Assembly (NCBI GenBank): GCA_007122215.1
Contig: SKUG01000099.1
Location: forward strand, 1 to 5,303
Direction: 5' to 3'
DNA from: Thermoleophilia bacterium
GTDB lineage: Bacteria > Actinomycetota > Thermoleophilia > Gaiellales > SKUG01
DNA length: 5,303 nt
Shown here: piece by piece, positions 1 through 5,260 of the stretch
How the letters are laid out: each line of letters begins with the position of its first letter
How positions within the stretch are numbered: position 1 is the stretch's first letter
Program-made: the position numbers and the translations under genes
Notes under the pieces: generated by a model
Database searches by the model: none
What the model was told of the DNA's origin: nothing
Seen by the model: only the letters and a program-made list of their open reading frames with translations

Positions 1-51
1 CTGGAGTGTGATCCAGCCGTCCGCGGGGAATCGACCCGCCCGCATCCGGGT

Positions 52-57
52 AGGAGG
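52..57 (+). promoter_or_regulatory. Ribosome binding site of the YibE/F gene
   Basis: A perfect AGGAGG lies six bases before the ATG at 64. It fixes the start of the YibE/F-family gene against other in-frame candidates. The window begins too close upstream to show the promoter. Confidence 0.85.
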
Positions 58-63
58 CGAGGG

Positions 64-1269
64 ATGTCCGACTCGCCGCCGCCCGAGGACCCTGCGTCCG
101 CAACTCGCCCCCTGCTCGTTGCCCGGGGGCTGCTCGTGCTGCTCGCGCTCGCCACCGTGGTGGGCATGGCGTGGATGTGGCCCGGCGAGCGATCGGTCGC
201 ACCGGGTGCCGTCGAGCGCCCGCCGACCCTGCCCGCCGCGGTCACCGAGGTGCGGGAGGCTCCCTGCCCGGCCGGGATCGACAGCACCTGCATCGTGCTC
301 GACGCCACCGTCGGTGCCGGCACCTACGAGGGCGAGACCTTCCCGATCACCTACGCCGGCACCGACGTCTCGACGATCCCCCGGGTCGGCGACAGGATCC
401 GCGTCTACGAGAGCGAGGTCCCGCCCGAGGCGATGGATGCTGCCGGCGAGGAGATCCCCCCGGTGTTCTTCGCGGACTTCGACCGCCGCATCCCGCTGGG
501 AGCCCTGTTCGCGTTCTTCGCGATCGTGGTCGTGGCGGTGTCCCGCTGGCAGGGGCTGCGCTCGCTCGTCGGCCTCGGCCTGAGCTTCGTGTTCGTGGTG
601 ACCTTCACGATCCCCGCGATGCTCGCCGGGTCGTCCCCGATCGTGATCGCCCTGATCACGGCCGTTGCGGTGATGTTCCTCACCCTCACCCTGACCCACG
701 GCGTGGGGCCGACCATGACCTGTGCGGCGCTCGGCTCGGTCGGGGCGCTCGTGGTGACGGTCGGGGTCGCGGTGCTGGTGTCCGAGTCGGCGCGACTGAC
801 CGGCCTCGTGAGCGACGAGGCGCTCTACCTCCAGGCCCAGGACACCCAGATCAGCCTGCTCGGCCTGCTGCTGGCCGGGATCGTGATCGCCGCGCTGGGG
901 GTGCTCGACGACGTCACCGTCAGCCAGGCATCCACGGTCGCTGCCCTGCGCGCCGCCAGCCCGGAGCTCGACCGGGTCCAGGTCATGCGTCGCGCCTTCG
1001 TGGTGGGCCGCGACCACATCGCGGCCACCGTCAACACCCTCGTCCTGGCCTACGCCGGATCCTCGCTGACGGTGCTGCTGGTCTTCTCGGTCGGGGGCAC
1101 GTCGTTCCTGGATGCCGTCAACAACGAGGCCGTGGCAGCAGAGATCGTTGCGGTGCTCGCCGGGTCGCTCGGTCTGCTGGCCGCGATGCCGCTGACGACC
1201 GCGCTTGCGGCCTGGGTGGTGCACCGCCTGCCGGTCGAGGCGCTCGGCCGGCACGGCCACGTGCACTGA
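64..1269 (+). CDS. YibE/F-family multipass membrane protein
   Basis: A 401-residue integral membrane protein of the YibE/F family (Pfam YibE_F), whose biochemical function is not established. One membrane segment lies at about residues 18-39. An extracytoplasmic beta-rich region follows at about 40-140 and has two cysteines, C68 and C76, eight residues apart, which could form a disulfide. After it come about seven hydrophobic segments near 145-160, 165-187, 191-211, 217-240, 263-281, 325-344 and 355-384. Family hallmarks seen are GVLDDVTVSQAS (279-290) and GRDHIAATVNTLVLAYAG (315-332). The C-terminus ends RHGHVH, three histidines in six residues. The start is fixed by AGGAGG six bases upstream. 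The gene stands alone on its strand here and converges on the HMA-like gene with a 29-base gap that holds no clear terminator hairpin. Family assignment is firm; transport of a metal or other solute would be speculation. Confidence 0.93.
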   Translation: MSDSPPPEDPASATRPLLVARGLLVLLALATVVGMAWMWPGERSVAPGAVERPPTLPAAVTEVREAPCPAGIDSTCIVLDATVGAGTYEGETFPITYAGTDVSTIPRVGDRIRVYESEVPPEAMDAAGEEIPPVFFADFDRRIPLGALFAFFAIVVVAVSRWQGLRSLVGLGLSFVFVVTFTIPAMLAGSSPIVIALITAVAVMFLTLTLTHGVGPTMTCAALGSVGALVVTVGVAVLVSESARLTGLVSDEALYLQAQDTQISLLGLLLAGIVIAALGVLDDVTVSQASTVAALRAASPELDRVQVMRRAFVVGRDHIAATVNTLVLAYAGSSLTVLLVFSVGGTSFLDAVNNEAVAAEIVAVLAGSLGLLAAMPLTTALAAWVVHRLPVEALGRHGHVH

Positions 1270-1298
1270 GCGAGCCCACCCCAGCGGTCCCGGGCGCG

Positions 1299-1523
1299 TC
1301 AGGCGAGGGTCTTGACCTCGCGACGGGAGACGATGGTGAAGCCCGCAGCGTCGAGCGCGGCGTCGAGCCGGCCGCGGGCATCGTCGTCGTACTCGACCAG
1401 CAGCGAGGAGTGGCCGATCTGCACCCGGGCATCATGGATGCCCTTCACCGGGGCCAGGGCCTGGGCCAGCCGGGCGGTGGATGACGTGCAGCGCAGCTGG
1501 TCGAGCTCGAGGGATTCACGCAT
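1299..1523 (-). CDS. Heavy-metal-associated (HMA)-like domain protein, degenerate metal site
   Basis: A 74-residue soluble protein consisting of one HMA/ferredoxin-like fold. The pattern beta-alpha-beta-beta-alpha-beta is readable: ESLELDQL, then TARLAQALAPVKGI, DARVQIG, SSLLVEYD, RGRLDAALDAAGF, TIVSRR. Family members bind Cu, Zn or other soft metals through a CxxC loop after the first strand. Here the loop reads RCTSS, so the first cysteine remains (C7) and the second is serine; no other cysteine is present. Tight metal binding by the canonical mode is therefore doubtful. The ATG at 1523 is preferred; an in-frame GTG at 1538 would add five residues. The gene follows the cyclase gene by 24 bases on the same strand and could be read with it, although a TACGAT hexamer six bases before the ATG suggests its own leaderless transcript. 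No metal ATPase or metal regulator is nearby. The fold call rests on pattern recognition alone. Confidence 0.8.
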   Translation of the reverse strand: MRESLELDQLRCTSSTARLAQALAPVKGIHDARVQIGHSSLLVEYDDDARGRLDAALDAAGFTIVSRREVKTLA

Positions 1524-1529
1524 GGCCGT

Positions 1530-1535
1530 ATCGTA
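1530..1535 (-). promoter_or_regulatory. Candidate -10 element for a leaderless HMA-gene transcript
   Basis: On the minus strand TACGAT is followed by exactly six bases and then the ATG at 1523, the spacing expected if transcription starts at the A of the start codon. No recognisable -35 hexamer is found about 17 bases further upstream (AGGTGG there), so this is a half-supported promoter. It overlaps the alternative GTG start at 1538. Confidence 0.35.
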
Positions 1536-1547
1536 CACCGCGCCGCC

Positions 1548-2960
1548 TCAGCCCACCTCCGCGAGGTGCCCCACGAGGCGGTTGAGCACCCCGCTGACGT
1601 CCTCCGGGGTGAACGGCTTCGGGAGGTACTCGCTGATCCCGCGCTGGACGGCTCGCTGCATGTACGACCCCCGGGTGTCGCCGGTCATCATCACCACCTG
1701 CGGGGGCTGCTCGGCCGCTGCAAGCTCCCGGGCGAGGTCCCAGCCCGAGCCATCGGGCAGGTGGGCATCGAGCAGCACGACGTCCGCAGCGGCCACGGCC
1801 AGCGCTCCCCGTGCCTCGACGAGGTCGCGGGCCTCGGCCACGCGCCAGCCCTCAGGCTCCAGCGTGGCGCGACATGTGTCCCGCACGTGCGGGTCGTCGT
1901 CGACGACCACGACCCGCAGCTGGGTGAGCTCCGGTGCCGGGCCAGCCCCGCCCTCGCTGCCAGCTGGCTGCATCGACTGCCCGCGTGCGGAGTGCTTGCG
2001 CGCATACATCTCCTGGTCGGCGCGGAAGAGCAGCTCCTCCAGCGTCTCGCCGGCATCCGGGTAGGTGGCGGTGCCGATCGAGAGCCCGAACGCGCCCGGC
2101 AGCGCCAGCTGCCGGCGGGCCGGTGCCAGGTGGGCGCGCAGGCGCCGGGCCAGGTCGTCGGCGCCGGATGCGTCGGTGCCTGCCAGCACCACCGCGAACT
2201 CGTCGCCGCCCAGCCGCCCGACGATGTCCGAGCTGCGGGTGTGTGCGGCCAGCAGCACCCCGATCCTGCGCAGCAGGGCATCGCCGGTGAGGTGGCCGAG
2301 CGTGTCGTTGACCAGCTTGAAGGCATCGAGGTCGATCAGCCCGACCGTCAGCGGATAGCCCAGCCGCGTCGCACGGTTGAGCTCGGCCTGGGCCTGCTCG
2401 TAGAAGGCGCGCCGGTTGAGCGCCCCGGTCAGCTCGTCCCGCTCGGCACGCTCGGTGAGCTCGTCGGTGAGCTCCACGAAGAAGTGGTCGGCCGTCTCCA
2501 CCAGCACGGCATCCAGCAGCTGGTTGAGGTGCTCGCGCACGCCATCCTGCCCCGCCCCGGGCCGGACGTGCTCCCAGATCACCCGGCGCAGGCGCACGAA
2601 CTCGGCGAGCAGGTCCCGCTGGGTGAACCCGGCGTGGGCCCGTGCCCGGGCGTGGGCCCGTGCGGCCTCGCGCAGCGCCTCGTCGACGACGGGGACCCGC
2701 CGCAGGCGTCGCTCGCCCCCGGCGCTGCCCTCGAGCCGGCGGGCGAGGGCAGCCACGAAGGCGGGCATCTCCCCGACGATCGCAAGGCCCTGCCCGAGCG
2801 GATCCGGCGAGAGCTGCATCCGTGCCCGGCTGGGCAGGTCCTGCGTTGCAGACAGCCATGAGGCGATGATCGCCCATGCCTCGTCGCGCAGCTGCATCGA
2901 GAGCTCGTGCAGCGCAAGGGTGGATGGGTGTGGCGTGGCAGTTCGGTTGTGCGAGTCCAT
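1548..2960 (-). CDS. Diguanylate cyclase with RsbRD-like N-terminal domain and C-terminal receiver domain
   Basis: A 470-residue soluble signalling protein that should make cyclic di-GMP from two GTP. Residues about 20-150 resemble the RsbT co-antagonist RsbRD N-terminal domain, with the helix ALREAARAHARARAHAGFTQ and a following LLAEFVRLRRVIWEHV. The GGDEF domain spans about 173-328: RDELTGALNRR opens it, LIDLDAFKLVND carries the metal and substrate residues (D210, N218, D219), and the catalytic GGDEF is intact at 251-255. The product-inhibition site RSSD (242-245) sits five residues before it. After a Gly/Pro-rich linker, a receiver domain fills 347-470, with acidic pocket DDD (354-356), phospho-acceptor D398, T426 and K448 all present. 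Receivers normally precede GGDEF (PleD, WspR), so this order is unusual. An in-frame ATG at 3032 would add 24 residues, but 7 of those 24 codons end in A or T and neither start has a clear ribosome binding site; 2960 is preferred. No cognate kinase is in view. Confidence 0.9.
   Translation of the reverse strand: MDSHNRTATPHPSTLALHELSMQLRDEAWAIIASWLSATQDLPSRARMQLSPDPLGQGLAIVGEMPAFVAALARRLEGSAGGERRLRRVPVVDEALREAARAHARARAHAGFTQRDLLAEFVRLRRVIWEHVRPGAGQDGVREHLNQLLDAVLVETADHFFVELTDELTERAERDELTGALNRRAFYEQAQAELNRATRLGYPLTVGLIDLDAFKLVNDTLGHLTGDALLRRIGVLLAAHTRSSDIVGRLGGDEFAVVLAGTDASGADDLARRLRAHLAPARRQLALPGAFGLSIGTATYPDAGETLEELLFRADQEMYARKHSARGQSMQPAGSEGGAGPAPELTQLRVVVVDDDPHVRDTCRATLEPEGWRVAEARDLVEARGALAVAAADVVLLDAHLPDGSGWDLARELAAAEQPPQVVMMTGDTRGSYMQRAVQRGISEYLPKPFTPEDVSGVLNRLVGHLAEVG
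2631..2663. repeat. 15-bp direct repeat with 18-bp period inside the cyclase gene
   Basis: GGCGTGGGCCCGTGC occurs at 2631-2645 and again at 2649-2663. On the coding (minus) strand it encodes the repetitive AHARARAHA stretch of a helix in the RsbRD-like domain, with a six-residue period. It looks like a small in-frame duplication and has no evident regulatory role. Confidence 0.6.
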
Positions 2961-3100
2961 GACAGTCGACCCGACACCGTGCCCTGCGTGAACCTTGCGG
3001 CGCGTGTCCCCAGGTGGGAGGACAGCCCGCATTCGATCGTCGCGGAGGGTTCCGAGGAGGGTGCGGCCCTGCGAGCTGCGTGCGCGACCCCGCTGGCTGC
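2961..3100. other. Spacer between small-protein gene and cyclase gene
   Basis: This 140-base stretch separates the stop of the Pro/Gln-rich gene from the preferred cyclase start, both on the minus strand. It has weaker third-position G/C bias than the genes around it. I see no convincing -10/-35 pair, Shine-Dalgarno sequence or T-tailed terminator hairpin in it. If the alternative cyclase start at 3032 is used, the true gap is only 68 bases. Confidence 0.5.
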
Positions 3101-3343
3101 CTACCAGCTGCGCGCGTTCAGCTTGAGCGCGCGCTCAAGCTGCAGCATCCGGTCGATGCCGGGGTCCCCGCTCGCGGCGTAGGCGCCCGTGACGAACTCG
3201 GACCCGGTCGACAGCGCGCCGGGCGTGCGCGGCTGCGCTTCCCGCCCGGCAGGCTGCCGTGCCTGTGCCGGCAGCGGCGCCGAGATCGGCTGCGACTGCG
3301 CCGGCAGTGGCGGCTGCTGCGGGGTGTTCGAGAGACCATGCAT
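3101..3343 (-). CDS. Small Pro/Gln-rich hypothetical protein
   Basis: An 80-residue protein of no family I recognise. The first half is low-complexity and probably disordered, rich in Pro, Gln and Ala (LSNTPQQPPLPAQSQPISAP). The second half looks folded or ligand-like: GSEFVTGAYAASGDPGIDRM, then LQLERALKLNARSW, a likely short amphipathic helix. There is no signal peptide, membrane segment or cysteine. Coding is supported by about 72 of 80 codons ending in G or C. No Shine-Dalgarno sequence precedes the ATG at 3343; instead a TTCACG/TACCAT promoter with a 17-base spacer places transcription start at or next to that ATG, implying a leaderless mRNA. The in-frame ATG at 3352 overlaps that -10 hexamer and is therefore unlikely. 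The gene is divergent from the flavin reductase-HPPD operon and upstream of the cyclase gene on the same strand. A 24-bp palindrome lies in its last 50 bases. The function is unknown. Confidence 0.65.
   Translation of the reverse strand: MHGLSNTPQQPPLPAQSQPISAPLPAQARQPAGREAQPRTPGALSTGSEFVTGAYAASGDPGIDRMLQLERALKLNARSW
3119..3142. repeat. Perfect 24-bp palindrome inside the 3' end of the small-protein gene
   Basis: The half-site CAGCTTGAGCGC is immediately followed by its exact reverse complement, giving twelve matched pairs without a spacer. In RNA it would fold as a 10-bp stem with a GCGC tetraloop; no T-tract follows on either strand, so it is not a standard intrinsic terminator. It encodes QLERALKL of the small protein on the minus strand. 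One of its codons is CTT, rare for leucine in this window, and it is just the base needed to complete the symmetry. It could be a dimeric-protein binding site, an mRNA 3' stem or a coincidence of coding. Confidence 0.8.
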
Positions 3344-3350
3344 CGACCTC

Positions 3351-3379
3351 ATGGTACCCCGACCGGGCGAGTCCGTGAA
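3351..3379 (-). promoter_or_regulatory. Promoter of the small Pro/Gln-rich protein gene (leaderless)
   Basis: Read on the minus strand, TTCACG (3379-3374) and TACCAT (3356-3351) are separated by exactly 17 bases. Each matches four of six bases of the housekeeping sigma consensus TTGACA/TATAAT. The -10 ends seven bases before the ATG at 3343, so transcription would start at or one base from the start codon. Confidence 0.5.
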
Positions 3380-3402
3380 GACCCTGTCTGGAACGGCGAC
3401 CC

Positions 3403-3425
3403 GGCCGGCAGGGAATCGGCCGGCC
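3403..3425. repeat. 7-bp inverted repeat between the divergent promoters
   Basis: GGCCGGC at 3403-3409 is matched by GCCGGCC at 3419-3425, around the nine-base loop AGGGAATCG. It sits just upstream of the expected -35 position of the plus-strand promoter and could be an operator. Both arms are pure G/C, so a chance match in such a GC-rich region is quite possible. Confidence 0.35.
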
Positions 3426-3450
3426 CGGGCCGCCGGCTCGGCAGGAGCGG

Positions 3451-3456
3451 TATGAT
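3451..3456 (+). promoter_or_regulatory. -10 element of the flavin reductase-HPPD operon
   Basis: TATGAT matches five of six bases of the housekeeping -10 consensus and stands out in a G/C-only neighbourhood. Transcription would start near 3463, giving a leader of about 38 bases before the ATG at 3501. No good -35 hexamer is seen 17 bases upstream (GGGCCG-like), which suggests activator dependence or a different sigma factor. Confidence 0.5.
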
Positions 3457-3486
3457 CCGGGGCTGGAGGAACGGCACGACCCCGGG

Positions 3487-3492
3487 AAGGAG
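3487..3492 (+). promoter_or_regulatory. Ribosome binding site of the flavin reductase-like gene
   Basis: AAGGAG lies eight bases before the ATG at 3501 and favours that start over the in-frame ATGs at 3516 and 3528. The segment AAGGAGCACCGCGG closely resembles the site before the HPPD gene. Confidence 0.75.
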
Positions 3493-3500
3493 CACCGCGG

Positions 3501-4130
3501 ATGCAGCAGGCAGCGATGCGCAGCATCATGGCTGGTGACCTGGGTCGCGACGGCGCCTACCGCCTGCTCAACTCCCTGGTCGTGCCGCGGCCCATCGCCT
3601 GGGTCAGCACCGTGTCGGCCGCCGGGCTCGCCAACGTGGCGCCCCACTCCTACACCACGATCGCGAGCGTCGATCCACCCATGCTGCTCTTCGTGAGCGT
3701 CGGGGAGAAGGACACCGTCCGCAACCTGGGAGAGGTCCCGGAGTTCGTGGTCGGGATCGTCGACGAGGCGCTGGCCGAGCGCATGAACGTTACGGCGGCA
3801 AGCGCGCCTCCCGCGGCGAGCGAGTTCGAGCTGGCCGGGCTCGACGCCCTGCCATCGACCGTCGTGCAGGTGCCGCGCGTGGCCGACAGCCCCGCCTCGC
3901 TCGAGTGCACCGTCGAGCAGGTCGTGCCGCTGGGCAGCGACCCCGCCTACGTGATCATCGGCGAGGTCCGTGCCATCCACGTGCGCGAGGACCTGATGAC
4001 CGACCGCGGCATCGTCGACCAGGAGCGCATCCGGGCGATCGCCCGGATGGGCGCCAACACCTACGCCCGCACCACCGACCGTTTCGACATGGTCCGCCCG
4101 ACCTATGACGAGGTCATCGGCGCGTCATGA
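3501..4130 (+). CDS. Flavin reductase-like FMN-binding split-barrel protein
   Basis: A 209-residue soluble protein of the flavin reductase-like domain family (FMN-binding split barrel, Pfam Flavin_Reduct). The N-terminal signature YRLLNSLVVPRPIAWVST (20-37), followed by GLANVAPHSY (42-51) and the strand MLLFVSVG (61-68), is the FMN-binding core. The C-terminal RMGANTYARTTDRFDMVRP (182-200) is typical of this subfamily. Members use NAD(P)H to reduce free flavin or act as flavoprotein oxidoreductases; the substrate cannot be read from the sequence. It is the first gene after a TATGAT promoter and precedes HPPD by 38 bases, so the two are probably co-transcribed. HPPD itself needs Fe(II) and oxygen, not flavin, so the partnership must be indirect, perhaps supplying reduced flavin to an aromatic monooxygenase elsewhere or acting on a pathway intermediate. 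Length and motifs appear complete. Confidence 0.92.
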   Translation: MQQAAMRSIMAGDLGRDGAYRLLNSLVVPRPIAWVSTVSAAGLANVAPHSYTTIASVDPPMLLFVSVGEKDTVRNLGEVPEFVVGIVDEALAERMNVTAASAPPAASEFELAGLDALPSTVVQVPRVADSPASLECTVEQVVPLGSDPAYVIIGEVRAIHVREDLMTDRGIVDQERIRAIARMGANTYARTTDRFDMVRPTYDEVIGAS

Positions 4131-4153
4131 CCCGCACCACCACGCCTGACACC

Positions 4154-4160
4154 AAGGGAG
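4154..4160 (+). promoter_or_regulatory. Ribosome binding site deciding the HPPD start
   Basis: AAGGGAG lies eight bases before the ATG at 4169. The alternative ATG at 4127, which overlaps the previous stop codon as ATGA, has only a GAGG 13 bases away. The site therefore favours 4169. The sequence AAGGGAGCACCCGAG is nearly the same as that before the upstream gene. Confidence 0.75.
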
Positions 4161-4168
4161 CACCCGAG

Positions 4169-5260
4169 ATGAGCGAGACCTTCGACCTGAACGGCATCGA
4201 CTACGTCGAGTTCTGGGTGGGCAACGCCCGCCAGAGCGCCTACTTCTACGAGCACGCCTTCGGCTTCACCCCGGTGGCCTACTGTGGACCCGAGACGGGC
4301 ATCCGCGACCGGGCAAGCTACGTGCTCGAGCAGGGCGAGATCCGCTTCGTCTTCACCAGCGCGATCGTCCCGGACCACCCGATCGCCGAGCACCACGCCC
4401 TCCACGGTGACGGCGTCCACGACGTCGCGCTCGGGGTGCCGGACGTCGACGCCGCATGGGCGATCGCCACCAGCCGCGGGGCCACCGGTGCCTACGAGCC
4501 GCGCTCGGCCAGCGACGATGACGGGCAGGTGCGGCTCGCCGGCATCAACACCTACGGCGAGACCATCCACACCCTGATCGATCGCAGCGGATATGACGGT
4601 GCCTTCCTGCCGGGATACGAGGCCCTGCCGCAGCCCGCAGCGGGCGAGCGTGCCGGCATCGGCCTGCGCTTCGTGGACCACGTCGTCGGCAACACCGAGG
4701 ACATGAACCCCTGGGTGGACTTCTACGAGCGCGTGCTCGGCTTCTCCGAGCTCGCCCACTTCACCGACTCGGACATCACCACCGAGTACTCGGCGCTCAT
4801 GAGCAAGGTCGTCCAGAACGGCGACGGCCGGGTCAAGTTCCCCATCAACGAGCCGGCCACGGGCAAGCGCAAGAGCCAGATCGAGGAGTACCTCGAGGCC
4901 TACCGGGGCGCGGGCGTGCAGCACATCGCGCTGCTCACCGACGACATCATCCGCACCGTCGACGAGCTGCACCGCCGCGGGGTGCGCTTCCTCGAGACCC
5001 CGGACTCCTACTACGATGCCGCCGAGGAGCGTGTCGGCCAGATCGACGAGCAGTGGGCGGACCTGCGCCGCACCGGCGTGCTGGTCGACCGCGACGACGA
5101 GGGATACCTGCTGCAGATCTTCACCAAGCCCGTCCAGGACCGCCCGACGGTCTTCTACGAGATCATCCAGCGCAAGGGCAGCCGCGGCTTCGGCGAGGGG
5201 AACTTCAAGGCGCTCTTCGAGGCCATCGAGCGGGAGCAGGCGCTGCGTGGCAACCTCTGA
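4169..5260 (+). CDS. hpd: 4-hydroxyphenylpyruvate dioxygenase
   Basis: A 363-residue Fe(II)-dependent, alpha-keto-acid oxygenase of the cytoplasm that turns 4-hydroxyphenylpyruvate and O2 into homogentisate and CO2, the second step of tyrosine breakdown. Two vicinal-oxygen-chelate domains are visible: the N-terminal one from IDYVEFWVGNARQSAYFYEH (about 10-29), and the catalytic C-terminal one from about residue 165. The iron triad is complete: H171 in FVDHVVGN, H252 in GVQHIALLT and E331 in FYEIIQR. Also present are the substrate-pocket segment FPINEPA (224-230), LLQIFTKPVQDRP (314-326) and the C-terminal gating helix region GFGEGNFKALFEAIE (340-354). Retention of the Phe in QIFTKP and the usual C-terminal helix favours HPPD over the related 4-hydroxymandelate synthase. 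The start at 4169 rests on AAGGGAG eight bases upstream; starting at 4127 would add 14 residues and overlap the preceding stop. It is the second gene of its operon, and its 3' end overlaps a possible third. Confidence 0.95.
   Translation: MSETFDLNGIDYVEFWVGNARQSAYFYEHAFGFTPVAYCGPETGIRDRASYVLEQGEIRFVFTSAIVPDHPIAEHHALHGDGVHDVALGVPDVDAAWAIATSRGATGAYEPRSASDDDGQVRLAGINTYGETIHTLIDRSGYDGAFLPGYEALPQPAAGERAGIGLRFVDHVVGNTEDMNPWVDFYERVLGFSELAHFTDSDITTEYSALMSKVVQNGDGRVKFPINEPATGKRKSQIEEYLEAYRGAGVQHIALLTDDIIRTVDELHRRGVRFLETPDSYYDAAEERVGQIDEQWADLRRTGVLVDRDDEGYLLQIFTKPVQDRPTVFYEIIQRKGSRGFGEGNFKALFEAIEREQALRGNL

Noticed and set aside
1..16. Short inverted repeat CTGGA-six bases-TCCAG at the left edge.
   Set aside because: A five-base stem is expected by chance, there is no T-tract, and the left context is missing.
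1270..1298. Possible bidirectional terminator between the convergent YibE/F and HMA genes.
   Set aside because: I could not form a stable hairpin with a T-tail in these 29 bases.
171..1484. Long plus-strand open frame (437 codons) overlapping the YibE/F gene and running into the HMA gene.
   Set aside because: The translation is Arg/Gly/Pro/Asp-rich low-complexity sequence typical of a frame-shifted high-GC gene, while the YibE/F frame has clear family motifs.
1566..2861. Long plus-strand open frame (431 codons) opposite the cyclase gene.
   Set aside because: It is antisense to a clear GGDEF-receiver gene, has no domain pattern or ribosome binding site, and is the expected stop-poor shadow frame of high-GC coding DNA.
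3411..3430. Similarity of GGGAATCG plus G/C-rich flank here to a stretch near positions 27-35, as a possible dispersed repeat.
   Set aside because: Only about eight bases match exactly and the flanks are generic G/C sequence.
3353..3529. Upstream extension of the small Pro/Gln-rich gene to an ATG at 3529.
   Set aside because: It would overlap the start and the ribosome binding site of the flavin reductase gene and cover both divergent promoters; the extension has no ribosome binding site of its own.
4103..4972. Minus-strand open frame (289 codons) opposite the HPPD gene.
   Set aside because: It is the antisense shadow of HPPD, with Val/Asp/Gly-rich monotonous sequence and no recognisable domain.
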